From Polytrichum commune (lineage: Eukaryota; Streptophyta; Polytrichopsida; Polytrichales; Polytrichaceae): a stretch of DNA of 64,000 nt. The notes under the pieces are model-generated. The model ran no database searches. It was given only the letters and a program-made list of their open reading frames with translations, and was not told the DNA's origin. Shown piece by piece: positions 21,519-33,479 of this stretch (positions are counted from its first letter, which is position 1; the number at the start of each line of letters is the position of its first letter). Location of the stretch: the NCBI GenBank assembly GCA_950295325.1, contig OX485803.1, positions 20,770,001-20,834,000 on the forward strand, written 5' to 3'. A program made the translations under genes and the position numbers.

Positions 21519-21735
21519 GGGGAGATTTTTGGACATAATCAGTCGAGATCCTGGTGTTTCCAAGTCCAACTAATTACATGTTGACATCGTTTGGATTTTC
21601 TTTATTGATTGGGGTATATTCCATAGATTCCTCTAAAATGATCGGTAATTTTCATGATGTCTCGAACTTTAGCCAATTATTTCTCAAACTCAACCAGTGC
21701 ATCTGTAAGAAGCAACCAATTCTCCTTGTTCATTG
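21519..21735 (-). mobile_element. ACCGG-rich MITE, copy 5 (diverged)
   Basis: Recognised by GGGGAGATTTTTGGACATAA, CAACTAATTACATGTTGACA, AAAATGATCGGTAATTTTC and the final CAATTCTCCTTGTTCATTG. Many ACCGG boxes have decayed. Confidence 0.65.
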
Positions 21736-23540
21736 AATCCATTCATCTACAACCATGGAGTCCAAATCATGTTGCCCGTCCTCTCTACATTGATATGTGC
21801 AATTAGGTTGGCCTACTCTAATTTATTGACATCCCACACTATTAATACTTATTACCACATCAACAATAAACATGAAAATATTGTGGTCTCTATGCAAACA
21901 AATGAACAAAGTTACGATTTTTTCTGATTTGGTTTTTGACCTAAGATAACTTGCATAGGTAATGGAGCAACCTATTTGTGAAGGCAATCTAATAGTTGAA
22001 CATGGTGAAGTGTTGTGCAAAATGTTCATATTGTTCACAGTCGTCTTGTATATTATGGAGATTATTAGGAGGTGGACAGTTGAAACAATACATGTTGCCT
22101 GGGCAACCTTAACAACATGTCTTGCTCAACCTCTTGAATGAATGACTCATGGGGGGTCAAGGATGACGACTATTTGTAGCACTCACATGGGTCACCATTT
22201 TTAATACTTGGTTTGGAGTTGTTGAACTACTTTTAAGAAACATTCATTTGGAATTGCTTTTGTATTATAAGCTTATTTAATACTATAGATTGCAATGTTG
22301 TGTTTTCTTAGGAGTGAAATATAATACCCAAGGGTGTGGATGCTGATCCATGTTTAATTAGTTTTAAAATAAAATAAAATTATAAGTGGTTTTAAATATG
22401 ACAGTAGAAAGTGTAAGGTTTTATTTGAAGTTAGGGCATTGTAGTTGTGAGCTAAGAAGTAAGGAGTGTTGGAATTCATAGGAGTCATGGAAACTTGATA
22501 GGATCGGTTGAGACCACAAATATTGTAGATTGGTGGAGAGTTGCAAGCATAAGATAACATGAGCATGTCATGAGATATCTAGAGCCAAGAGGTAACCATG
22601 CATGCAATTTCATGATCAAGCTTTTGAAAGTGATCCACGTATTGGGGGGAGGGGAGGGGAGGCGAGAGAGTTTTAAGAACTACTATGTTTTCAAAAAGAT
22701 CTAGGGGACGTTTAGGCCACATACCAAAAGAGTCCTCGTAAACGTGGAGGGGTTAAAAGACTAGTAGAAAACATCATGGTGCCAAGACACATGGTATAGA
22801 AGAATTGCTTTGTCCAATCTAGACCCCTCGTCGATTGGTTGTGGCATGCATGGTTGCATGGAGCTGCGTTCTTCACATTTGAGTTGTACAACCAAGTGAT
22901 ATTTAGGTAAAGTTGGACTAAGTCCTAGTTTGAAATTACAACATGTCAAATTCTATCATAGGATATTCCAATAGAATTATATGATAGGATCCTATGAGAG
23001 AATATGCAGAGTCGATATGTTTTCTATTTGTTTTCACTAATCTATCATATTATTGTAATGATATAACATCAAATAATGAATATTCAACATTCTTCATACT
23101 ATCTTAATATCACAATATTCAAGTTCTCACTCTCGATTCTACACATCTCGCATAGAATTCAGGATTATTGAAAGAGTATCGACGGATCCGCTCATAAAAT
23201 CGAGCAACTGAAAAAATCTAGATTTTTTACAATATGTCCATATTGTTGTAAATATCATGTTACTAGGGTAAAATGATTAGTTTTACATGTTTTTCAGCTT
23301 CTATCAATGCATACGATATGTACGCAATGGAACTTGTCTTGCATTAGCAATCCTCACTTAATCTAGTTACGACTATCGAAAACACATCTGCGTCAATTCT
23401 TCGAGTGAATAGCTTGGTCTCTCCCATTGTGTCGACTATTGAACCTAGAATGATCGATACATTCTAGAACGTAATCCAATCTCTTTCAAACACATGTATT
23501 TTTTGGGTTCCATTCTTACATCTAACCTAACTCCACATCT
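21736..23540. other. AT-rich intergenic DNA, no gene recognised
   Basis: No protein or RNA gene is recognised. There is a G-rich run GGGGGGAGGGGAGGGGAGG at about 22647-22665. The rest is AT-rich without internal repeats that I could identify. Confidence 0.4.
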
Positions 23541-23767
23541 ATGATCGGGGAGAACCGGCAGCTAGTTACAAATGAACCAATTGAGTTTGAAAAATAACCG
23601 GTTAAAGTTCAAAATTGAAAGAAAAATTACCGATCATTTTAGAAGAATCTATAGAATATACCCCAATTTTGTAAAGGAAAACCGGAAGATGTCATCATGT
23701 AACCGGTTGGACTTGCAAACACTACTAGGATCTAAAGCGGTTATGCCCAAAACTCTCCCCGATCGAT
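23541..23767 (+). mobile_element. ACCGG-rich MITE, copy 6
   Basis: It runs from GATCGGGGAGAACCGGCAGC to AAACTCTCCCCGATC, about 227 bp, with ATGTAACCGGTTGGACTTGC inside. This is one of the best preserved copies and a good family reference. Confidence 0.82.
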
Positions 23768-24166
23768 CACTGCTCCACACAATACTCAAACATATATAGG
23801 TCTCCGATTAAAGATACGATATAACCCCCACTGCATGCGTACCTCATGTAACTTATATATCTACTCCTCTACACTATCCCTACAACGCGACTCAAGCTTG
23901 CTTTCCCAGAAATGAGGAGACGAAAACCGAGAAAGATGGTGCAGAAGGCAATCTCACTTCGTGCCCCACCAATGATACACCTTGTATGATTAGTTGACCT
24001 TATCATATACATATAGCCTAAGAACATTGCAACGTTGTACTAAGAAGCTCCAATGGCTTCTGCAAACTCGGGATTCTGTCAGGCCCTGCTGCTGATTCAG
24101 CACCCACGTTCTTAGGAGCCACTAAGTTACTGCACCCTTTATATATGTATCATCCCAATTAACTTT

Positions 24167-24735
24167 GGGCCGGTTTCCACCATGCACCATGAAGTCGGAC
24201 CATGCAAGATGGCCCTTTCCCGTGGTCCAACTTTCATGGTCCAGTTTTTGAAGGAAAAAAGAAAATTTACAAAGTCTTTGGGTTCCTCATTAGATGTGAA
24301 CTGAATGTGGACCAAGAGGAATGACCATGTATCAAGAAATGAGTGTGTTGATTTTTTTTTTTAAAATTTGTTCAAAAAAGTTAGTTTAGAAAAGAAAATT
24401 TGAGTTTTGATCATTCTCTTGTCTTCTCTTGTCTTCATCTTCTCTCCCCCAAAAGTTATTTCATAGAAATTATTATAACAGTATTTCTCTACCATGGGCC
24501 CTTGCTTTTTTTTACTAGAGCATCTCTTTGACCTCTCCTGTTGCAAAACATGTTGGACCATGTCAGTGGATAATGTAGGCCTTAAACTATGTCTTTCGGG
24601 GACCTCAAACTCCGTGGTCACTCTGACATTTTTTCCTTGGTGTAAACCGAAGTGGTTCCGGGACGAGTTCAACAGCCAATCATGGATTTTACAAGGCCTT
24701 GGGACGACTTCATGGTCCATGGTGTAAATAATTCC
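24167..24735. mobile_element. Tourist-like MITE, decayed ends
   Basis: The left end is GGGCCGGTTTCCACCATGC and the right end CATGGTGTAAATAATTCC followed by TTA. The interior closely matches 17660-18205. The left duplication is no longer TTA. Confidence 0.75.
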
Positions 24736-25171
24736 TTAGTGTGTGTTCTTATTTGGAGTTACGTTGTGCTACAATCTCGCCTCGATTATTATGACGCGTT
24801 CCTCTCGACCAAATTTTTTGAGTGTTAATTTACCTCCATATTAAGACTTCGATGTTCGTGATATGACATTTTAAGGTCCGTCTATCATATAATAAAGATA
24901 ACTAAATGTGCATAAGTGGTGGGATCCACACTAGGAATCTGCTTTGGGACCGGGGAATTGTTCTAAGTGCTAAATGATTTCATTGTTGGGCTAAACTTAA
25001 TTTAACTCATGTTTATTGTTTTGAACCTTAGTTCCAGAACAAATGTTGCACTTTTGAATATTTGGGTTGGGTGGAGGTTGAAGGGGCCGACCGAAATGCC
25101 ACTTTGAGTTGCATGTTATGCACCAAAAGGTGTTTACAATGTGGATGAGACTGGTTTATTTTATCGTGCAA

Positions 25172-25679
25172 CAAATTAACTACAATATATATATATATAT
25201 ACCAATTAGTGAGTGTGGGAAATTAATGAGGGTGATACTAAATTCCTTTACACTATGACTTAGTGCCACCAAAAGATCTAGGAAACTTTGTTCATCTCGG
25301 CACTTGGTACTGTTCACTTAAAGTACTGGCACTTGGCATGAAAGTACCGACACTTGGTATTGTTCACTTAAAGTACTGGCACTTGGCATAAAAGTACTGA
25401 CACTTGGCATTATTCACTAAAGTAATAGCACTTGGCACCAATCACTAAAAATATCGGCACTTGGCACTATTCACTAACAAGCATGTGGCACACACTCATC
25501 ACAAGCACCCATTAATTTTCTTGAAATCTATGGTAAATGAGCATGGAATTTTACCAACTTCGTGAATTAGTGCCACTGTAGCAACTTCGACCCTTAGTAA
25601 CTTTGAGATTTGGCTAGATTGCAAGTGTGACTTGAATTAGAACCATCCTCACTAATTGGTATATTTAGTGTAGTAAGTC
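25172..25679. mobile_element. MITE nested in the pogo remnant
   Basis: Inverted ends ACTACAATATATATATATAT / ACCAATTAGTGAG and CTCACTAATTGG / TATATTTAGTGTAGT define a ~508-bp element. It contains a minisatellite. The ends resemble the TTTAGTGT family. Confidence 0.6.
25299..25495. repeat. Minisatellite with GGCACTTGGCA core
   Basis: About seven imperfect units of ~28-35 bp contain GGCACTTGGCA or GACACTTGGTA, separated by ATTCACT and AAAGTACTG. It lies inside the nested MITE. Confidence 0.75.
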
Positions 25680-26542
25680 TTAGTTCATCTCTGAATCTTG
25701 GAAGTGAAGAAATGCCTATTAAAGAATATGTGTAGTTGGTAGGGGAGGATTTTTTTTTGATGTAGAGTACAAAATGGTTGAGTTGGTGGATTTGGGCATG
25801 GGGTAGAGACGTCCATTTGGGTTTAGATTTAAATTAAGAGCCAATAGAGGGGAATGATGTGGATGACCAACCAACACCAATAGTCAAGGTTCCTCAAGCC
25901 CGTGAATATGCCCAATTATTATCAGTTTTCGCAATGAAGCATTCTTTGGAGTTTTAACTTTTAGATGTGATGAACATGCAATCTTTTGTGGATGAATTGA
26001 ACAACATGTCAATTTCCAACACCAACAAACATCATCAGAAGACAACAGATTCTTACTTTTGTAATGTGTGATATGGTGAAGACATCACCATGGGATTTTT
26101 TTTTCTTTTTTTTCTTCTTCTACTAAGCTCCACATTGTGTGACATTATGAGCATATTTCTTCAATAAAAATGTTCTTCCATGCTTATGTATCTTCATGGT
26201 GTAAACAAAATGACATTTTACATTGAAATAAGCCACTTTTTTTGGAAAACCTTGATAGTACGACATTTGAGGCCAAACTGTCCTATTATGGTGAGTACGA
26301 CATTCAGATAATACAACACTTAGATAATACAACACTTTCTGGCACCACCAAACATGCCATATTAAAGAGGGAGAACAATATAACTATTTAATGAGAATGT
26401 AACATACTATCGAGCGAAATCATTTATGTTCTATAATGTCCAAACAACCTATTGAATTTTTGAACATGAAAATTGAACTCTTTATTGTATTGCATAATTT
26501 TGAATAGTAATGTGCATCAATTGGGATAATCAATGTAGCTCA

Positions 26543-26547
<5 letters not shown>

Positions 26548-26575
<28 letters not shown>
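26548..26575. repeat. (AG)n microsatellite
   Basis: A 28-bp pure AG run at the edge of a MITE whose ends carry GAGAG. The same family has an AG run at 48153-48180 and a short one at 51537-51552. Confidence 0.9.
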
Positions 26576-26988
26576 CATACAAACGTATCTCTCATCCATC
26601 GAACATAAAAACTTGTCTCTCTATAGGTTCGTTGTTGATTAATCTTAAATGACTTTGAGTACACTAATTTGGGGTCTTTAAGACTAATTTTGGTGTCATT
26701 TCAACTAAAAAAAACCTCCAGGATGCATACTATTTCAAGGCTTCTCTGTTGGATTGATGAGATGTATCCTCGTATATGACAATGAGAAAGAGAAGGAATT
26801 ATCGCATACAAATGTATCTCTTATCCATCTAACATATAAAAAATTACCCCTCTTATAAGTTTGTGACCGATTCAACTCAAATTATTCGGAACGTTGAAAG
26901 CTAATTCTTGTGTCAAATAAATTGAGAAATGCAACCTCCGGACTGCATACCATGAGAGGTACGTTCTTATGCAATAACTCCCTCTCTC
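26571..26988 (+). mobile_element. Two tandem MITEs of the GAGAGGNATTAT family
   Basis: Each unit (about 26571-26797 and 26798-26988) opens with a GCATACAAACGTATCTCTCA-like end, then CATCCATC.AACATA, and closes with an inverted version (GATGAGATGTATCCTCGTAT; CATGAGAGGTACGTTCTTAT). Related copies are at 39335, 48338 and 51536. Non-coding. Confidence 0.6.
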
Positions 26989-27266
26989 CAGCAATGAATA
27001 AGAAGAGGCATTGACTAAGAGTTCAGGTAAATATTACGTCTGAAGTGGGTGTTAAGGCTACATTAAAATGTGTAATTAGTGTAGATTACCATTTGGAGTA
27101 GTCATCAATTTTGTGTGTTACGCTCATTAAAACCCACATTATCAATCAAGTGTCATAGCATTGTGCACCTCAATTGATAGCCCATGTTGAATACACATGT
27201 CGGTCATAGTTTTTGGCCATGTAGTGAGGTAGTTACTGACAAATTCTACATAAATTATTGGCTTTA

Positions 27267-28400
27267 GGGGCGGTTTACACTATGGACCATGAAGTTGGAC
27301 CAGGGCTCTGCAAGGCAGCTGATTGGTTGTTGAAGTTCTCCCGGGACAACTTCGGTTTACACTAAGGAAAAAATGGCAGAGGGACCATGGAGGTTGAGGT
27401 CCCCAAAATATAAATTTTAAGGCCTAATAAATGCACTGACATGGTCCAACGGGTTTTGCGTTGAGAGAGGCAAGAGAGGTGGTCCGGTAGGAAAAGGCAA
27501 GGGCCCATGTCAGAGAAATACCATTTCAATAAATTTTTAATGAATCTACCTTTTAAGCACCTTAATTATACCATAGCCCATGAGACATACCAGCACTACC
27601 TCGCCCTACCCCTTAAACCGGCTCACACGTGTTTCACCAAACAACGCGGGACATCTAGAACTCAAGAATTCAAGTGCAGATTTGTTTTTTTGGTCTACCA
27701 AATGTAATGTTTGGAATTTTGGGGCTTGTAATATACCGTTGGAAAGGTCTTCAAAATACCTTTCCAACGGTATATTACACACCCCAATATTATTACAAAA
27801 TGAAGTTGAAAAAGAAAAAAGAAAAATCTGTAGTGGTTTAGTGATTGTAGATCAGGGTAGTCAAAAGAAGTGCAATGGGAAATCTTCTAACATTAATTAT
27901 CAAAGAATTGAAAATTAGTGTTGAGCAAGGTAGGGTGGTAACAACATTAAATATAATCAAACACTAAATATCCTATTTAGTGTAGTGACAACACAAGGTA
28001 CATGTCACATGTAAATTACATTGAGCATGTACAAATTAAATTGCTCATTTTATTTTATTTAAAAAAATTGTTGTGAGAAGATTTGCAAGCCACATCTTCG
28101 ACACATTTAACAAGAAGTGAAGACAAGTGAAGCCCAAGAGAAGACAAGGAATGATCAAACTTTTTTTTTCTTTCAAAATTGCCCTTTTTGGGCATGTATT
28201 AAAAAAATCAGCACCTTCACTTTTTGGTGTGTGGTCATTCCTCTTGGTCCACATTCGGTTTACACCTAGTGAGGGGCCCATGAACCATGAAAAATAATAT
28301 TTTAGTAAATCGGACCATGGAAGTCGTCCCATGAAGTCATCCCACGCAAAATAGGCCTCTTACGTGGGACGACTTCATGGTCCATAGTGTAAACCGCCCC
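27267..28400. mobile_element. Long Tourist-like element (1134 bp), TSD TTA
   Basis: Perfect family ends GGGGCGGTTTACACTATGG and CCATAGTGTAAACCGCCCC lie between TTA (27264-27266) and TTA (28401-28403). It is twice the length of the other copies and nearly identical to 53740-54872, which suggests recent movement. An internal hairpin at about 27720-27790 has arms around TAATATACCGTTGGAAAGGT. No transposase is encoded. Confidence 0.88.
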
Positions 28401-28403
28401 TTA

Positions 28404-29620
28404 GTGTTAGTGTGTGCCACTCTAACTTTAAGGTGGGAATTAGTGTTTTTGCAGTTGTGACACCAATACTCTATTATTTCACAATTTTTTGATTGAATTG
28501 ATTTAACCAGGACAAATACACTTAATTACATTTTGTCACGCTTCATTATTTTGAATATGTATGAATACTTATGAAAGTAGAAGGCATTAACTAAAACATG
28601 ATAAAATAGGAATACTAAACATAGCAAGTTAATTTGAGTTTCATTTCTGAATGACAAAAGACCCTTTCAAATGGTAACTTAGATAATTATATCCTTAATG
28701 CTAATGAGGATTTTGTAATCTTCTTGACCTCCAACTTAATTACATGTTTTATTGACACTTTCACTTTGGGAATGAAATCCTGGTTAGTTGCTCATTTACT
28801 AAGGGGAAGTAAACATATATATTGGATTTTAAATCTTGAAAGTCAGTGCACTCAATATGGGATTTGTGGACTAGTGGCCTTCAAAAATGCAAGGGCAATA
28901 TGTTTTTGAAGTTGGGATCATAAATCTTGAAAAAAGAATTTGGTAGGTGCCAGATTGCGAGCCCTAGCCCTAAGAACCCTCCCCCTACTCCCTAAACCCA
29001 TGATGGGTCATACTTGGTTACGGTAGGACCCATGCGGTTTGGCATGAGCTCTAGCCCCAGCCTAGAAACTAGTTTTGCTTGAGATTGTACTCGCCTAAAT
29101 TAAGATGTGTTTGGCCACACTAATTTTAAGTGTGCAACTCTTAAACTTGGACATGAAGATTTTGAAACTGTACAACAATTACACTTGAAACTCACTGAAA
29201 CTACATATAATTATTATGGTCTTTAATGTACTTGCAAGGTTTGTCTTATCCAAAAATATTCTCTAAGATGATTCATTGAAGTTAGAATATACAGTTGAGT
29301 GATATATATTCACCAATGTGTTTCAAAGGTAGTGACCTCTAACTAGGAAAACTTCATACTTCACTAACATTTTTCCTCACCAATACTTCACCAAAAATAA
29401 TTTAGATTAAGATTTGAGATGACCTCTCACATCAAAAACCTATGGCAGCTTTGACACTAATCAAATGAGTTTTGAAGTGAAAGTGCCACAATGTCACAAA
29501 CATGATCATTGAAACTTATTAAAAGTTGATGGCTTATTACGGTGGTTACTTGACCTTGTAATTTAGAGCCTCATATGAAGTGAAGAGCCAACACCAATAA
29601 ATGAATAAATAACCAAGGTC
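28404..29620. other. AT-rich intergenic DNA, no gene recognised
   Basis: Short open frames occur but none shows a recognisable family or repeat. 28960-29080 is locally GC-richer (CCCTAGCCC and CCTAGAAACTAG) and unassigned. Confidence 0.35.
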
Positions 29621-29624
29621 AGGC

Positions 29625-30215
29625 AATCCAACGTGAATTTGAGCCCGTTGGCCCTACCCTCTCAAGAATCCTCTTGATGCAGGGCAGGGTTTACTGCCTA
29701 CCTTGTGGTGGGTGGGCTCTTGGCTTCCTACTCGGGGGGGGGGGGGGGGGGGTAGTCATTGGTTGGAGTAGCAATATACGTGCGAACAAATGATAGGGTA
29801 TTTTAAAAACATGGGAGCAAAATTTTATAATTGGGCTTAAGAGTAATATAGGGTATCAAAAATGACACTGGACATCTTTAAAGTATTATAGGGTATGGAA
29901 TAATAGGTAATTTGGAATTATAAGTAATGCAAGCCATTTTTCTATTAACCCAAAGTATAAATTTACATAATGATAGCATGTGAAAAAAAGAAGAGAATTG
30001 AAAGTAATACCCCCCTATAAAATAATGGTTGTTTGCACCTATATCCTTAACTTTTTAACACACTGCCCCCCCCCCCCCCCGAGGCTTCCTACCTACCTAG
30101 CTAGTTTTTTTTGTCAAGTAGAGAGAAGATTTCACCGTGGGAATCGAACCACCAACCACTTCATTTGGAAATGGGTACCTCTCCATTATGACCCAGTAGT
30201 TTAGGGTCATTTTGG
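29625..30215 (-). repeat. tRNA-like SINE, split by a Mutator-like MITE
   Basis: On the minus strand, from about 30205, CTGGGTCATAATGGAGAGG (A-box-like) and GGTTCGATTCCCACG (B-box-like) are ~30 bases apart, followed by an A-run at 30105-30112. Further on, 29630-29730 is related to 48185-48265 (TTGGCCCTACC..., AAGAATCC, GGTTTA.TGCCTACC). A 351-bp element with a 10-bp duplication divides the segment. The SINE call rests on the box layout only. Confidence 0.4.
29732..30082. mobile_element. Mutator-like MITE with G/C homopolymer ends, 10-bp TSD
   Basis: It begins TC followed by a run of Gs and ends with a run of Cs followed by GA. It is flanked by GGCTTCCTAC on both sides (29722-29731 and 30083-30092). 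It is ~95% like 37997-38335 by eye. A 9-10-bp duplication fits the Mutator superfamily. No coding sequence. Confidence 0.85.
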
Positions 30216-30556
30216 AGCCAACACCATACATATGCTCATCAAGGATTCTAGAATTCCGTATTTGCAAAACAACTTCCAAACTATTGTAGGGTGCTATCTG
30301 TAGATTCAAAACAAAATTATATTTGCTTTACAAAAACTTTTGACAAGTGTCATATTCTCATTGGTCAAGACTCATTTGGATCCTGGGTGGATATTATCTT
30401 TCAACACTCAAAGTGTTGAACCAAACATCACTTTGAGTATTTCTCAAAGCTTTATTTTGCTTTCTACAGGCTTCATGAAGTCACTCACAACCGTTCTATA
30501 AGGAGAGAAATTTGCAGTTGGCTTCCAATCCGATTCTACTACTTGTGTCACACTTG

Positions 30557-30878
30557 GGGCCACTTCACACAGGAGATTGAAGGCCCATGATCATTGTATT
30601 CTAAGATCTCATATTGGTAAAAAAGGTTGAGACCTTCCAAGTTCACTTCACACTAGAAAGCACATGCTTAAGGGCCCAATGAAATTATCATGGATGAAAA
30701 GTATGGTAGACTATGGATAGTGTTTCGTGGTCTCATGGGATTTGCGTTAGGCCCACCTCCAAGAGGTAGACCTAACGCAAATTCCAACAAATGATGTTAG
30801 TGATATGACCTTTGGATGAGAATAAAGGGCCCTCACAACTACATGGTCATGGCCCTTGGCTCGTGTGTGTAGTGGCCC
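30557..30878. mobile_element. Diverged Tourist-like MITE
   Basis: The left end is GGGCCACTTCACAC and the right end is GTGTGTGTAGTGGCCC, followed by TTA. Subterminal CCATGATCATTG / CATGGTCATGGCCCTTGG are paired. Related to 50759-51251. The left duplication is unclear. Confidence 0.6.
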
Positions 30879-33220
30879 TTATTCTACCTCTAAAACATAT
30901 CCTATCTATTTCGTCACTCTGACCTCCATCCACTCTATATAATAGGTTCTTCAATTTTATTTTCATTAATTATAGCACCAAATATTACTCCCTTCATATT
31001 TTTATATTTTATGTAGTATATGTTCATGGATTGAAAGCGGTAAAGTCATTAGATAAATAAAATGCACTTTGGCGATTTTGCTGCTAATCTGATTAAGGGC
31101 CCATTCCCTCTAGAGATGGTCCAATGGGTTTACCCATTCGAGTCTACGCCTAGAACTATTGCTTGCTTGTAGATATGAGGGCTCTGTAATTTATATAAAA
31201 CTTTTGCATAAGGAATCATTTAGTGGGACGTAAATTGAGGGTCATGATAATTAGTCATGTTCATGCTCTTTTGGGGTGTAGGGCTAAGGGTTAGGGTGTT
31301 GGGCCTTTTGTATAAATTTGTGTGGAGGATGTGGGGTGGACATGTTGAGATTGTGCATTTCAAGGGGGTGGTTGTGACTTTGTCCTATGTGAAGGGCCGA
31401 GGTCGAGTCCTTGTGTGTCCATGGTGCTAGTTGATGCATGAAAGCATTATTCCCTAATTTTGAGCTTGAAATGGGGTGGGCCTCGTCCTAACATGTAATC
31501 TTGGCATTTTGTTACTGGAATGAGAGAGCACTGAAGGGAACATTGTGTTGGCAACAAATTTTGTTAGCTTAGGGGCGAAGTTGTAGTCTGCATGATTTTT
31601 AAACGAGTTAATGTTTTGTGGGGCGGGTTCCCTGAGAAGCAGAGTCTTCTCGTACTTATTAAGGTGGTTATGGAGAGGTTGATATTTTGAGTTCGTGTTT
31701 TGTCTCTACACTTTTGAGAGATGGCTTTGGTAGATGGTGGGGTTAATTTGGAGGTGATTTGTGTAGTAGAGTCAAATTATTTCTCCAATGTTTGGGCATT
31801 TGCAACTCCATAAGAACATCGCATGTCACTAGAAGCTTACGTAACCTCCCTCGCCTCTCTTTCATTGACACATATTTCATCAATTTTGTGCAATCAAGTC
31901 AACTATTACCATAAAAAATGTTATTGACACAAGTATGTTTATAATATTATCTACAATAAAGGTGCCTATTCCCAATTGGGACCCCATCGGCAATTGATAG
32001 GGTACCATAATTTCGATGAGGTTTGGGACTGGATTTCGATTAGGTTGAAATCAATAGTATTATGACACATATCCTAGTTTTGAGTGCTAAAGTGAGGAGG
32101 AATGAGCGATTAAAATGAACAATTATGGCAGACTCTACACATTGATAATATGTCAGATTAACTTTTGACTTCAAAAATTCATAGTATTTTCAATTTAAAA
32201 AATAAAATTATCAAAAAATTGCAATCCTCATGATTTCTATCTTCCTACATGGGAAAAATTTGCATTGTCTTATACTTCTCCAGATCTGGCGCATAATCTC
32301 TTCAATAATTGGTTATGGGCGCCTCTACTCTACACAAGTAGACAAATAAATGTCACTCTATTCAACTTATTAGCTTCCAGTAAGGTCAAGGCATCCATAG
32401 TCAACCATGTCCAATTAACCACTCATTAGAGCCAACATGAAAGAAAAAAAAAGAAAAAGAAAAGCATTCTCCTTAGCATTTGTGTCTCTTCGCAAGAGAA
32501 ATAATCCCCACTGTTACTCCTAAACAGATGCAAACTCTCTTATTTTATCAATTATAGATGCCTCAACCTTATGTGCACTCCTCTGTCTCTTTCTAGAGGA
32601 TAAATGTGCTGCCAGTAAGTACACATGTATGTAAGTACCCATTGATGAAATTGGTTGAGCAAGCTTGCACTTGCCTTTATTTTTTGAGGATCTGTTTTAT
32701 TTTTTTCTGTGACATCTGGTGTTCCTTTTTTTTCATATTTTCACAACAATTCAAAGTGAGGACTAGCAGCTCTTGTGGACTTGGCCGGAGCATTCAAACT
32801 GCTTCACATTTCTTTAAGATAATGTACAAGACAAGCTGTGCACTCAGAAGTATCTAATCTATAGTGGGGGAAATATAAATGTATGTATATACATGCCGCT
32901 ATGCTGATCTGTTCCTACAAAAACATTATAGACAGACGAATTGAGGGAGTTGATGTTGACCAAAATTTGCTCTACTCTCCATGAAAATCATGTTGTGCTT
33001 TCAAGGAGTTTGTTGATCAACTTGTAAGTCCAATTTCATTTTGTTAGAAGTGTTGCAAGTTGCAATATCAAATTCTTAGCATCCTTGAGGTGTCAAATGG
33101 CATTATTTTAAGAAGTTCTCCCACGAGCACAAGATGTATGCCACATGGTTTCATTAGAATTTTGTTGTCTTGGAAAAAAAAATCAGCATAAGTGAGCAAA
33201 TTAGTTTGTTGGTGAACTGT
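30879..33220. other. Intergenic DNA; possible non-LTR relic on minus strand at 31.26-31.80 kb
   Basis: 31.26-31.80 kb is strongly G+T-rich on the plus strand, so A+C-rich on the minus strand. That skew is shared with the two non-LTR fragments at 37.3-38.6 and 47.7-48.1 kb, and I suspect the same family, but no motif confirms it. 32390-32580 is an inverted piece of the 15733/49330 dispersed repeat. The rest is unassigned. Confidence 0.35.
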
Positions 33221-33292
33221 GTATCTTTGTGAGACGGCACAGGATTAGCATGCCCGTTCCCCTGGTATATGCCAAATAGTTTAATATTTTTT
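33221..33292 (+). pseudogene. U6 snRNA-like fragment (tentative), second partial copy at 33369
   Basis: The segment CACAGGATTAGCATGCCC resembles U6 (ACAGAGAAGATTAGCATGGCCC) with short deletions, and a T-run follows ~40 bases later (33281-33293). A second partial copy at 33369-33402 reads GAACGCACAGGATTAGTACA and so preserves the GAACG that precedes this block in U6. Most of the rest does not align, so it could be chance or a SINE. Confidence 0.25.
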
Positions 33293-33479
33293 TTGGAATT
33301 TTTGTATTCATTTTAAGCATATTAAGTAAATATATCTAACAGAAAATTAATTAGGTGTTGTTATACTCTATATCTTTGTGAGAACGCACAGGATTAGTAC
33401 ATGGAATCAATTAACATAGGCCATGATCGTATGTCGAAATCAAGCCTCCAAATGCAACAAGGAGATCTATGCTTGGTGA

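Larger units (their letters stand above)
25010..26075 (+). pseudogene. pogo/Tigger-like (Tc1/mariner) transposase remnant
   Basis: Two pieces fit a pogo/Tigger transposase. VYNVDETGLFYRAT (about 25123-25164) contains the DETGLFY motif around the first catalytic Asp. KVPQAREYAQLLSVFAMKHS (about 25894-25953), then LDVMNMQSFVDELNNMSISN and NKHHQKTTDSY (to 26056), match the C-terminal tail of plant pogo-like and jerky/tigger-derived proteins. A MITE (25172-25679) splits the two pieces and most of the DDE domain is missing. This is a relic in multiple frames with stops. Confidence 0.65.

Noticed and set aside
25160-25500. CRISPR-like array
   Set aside because: Repeated GGCACTTGGCA units have variable, related spacers and lie inside a plant MITE; this is a minisatellite.
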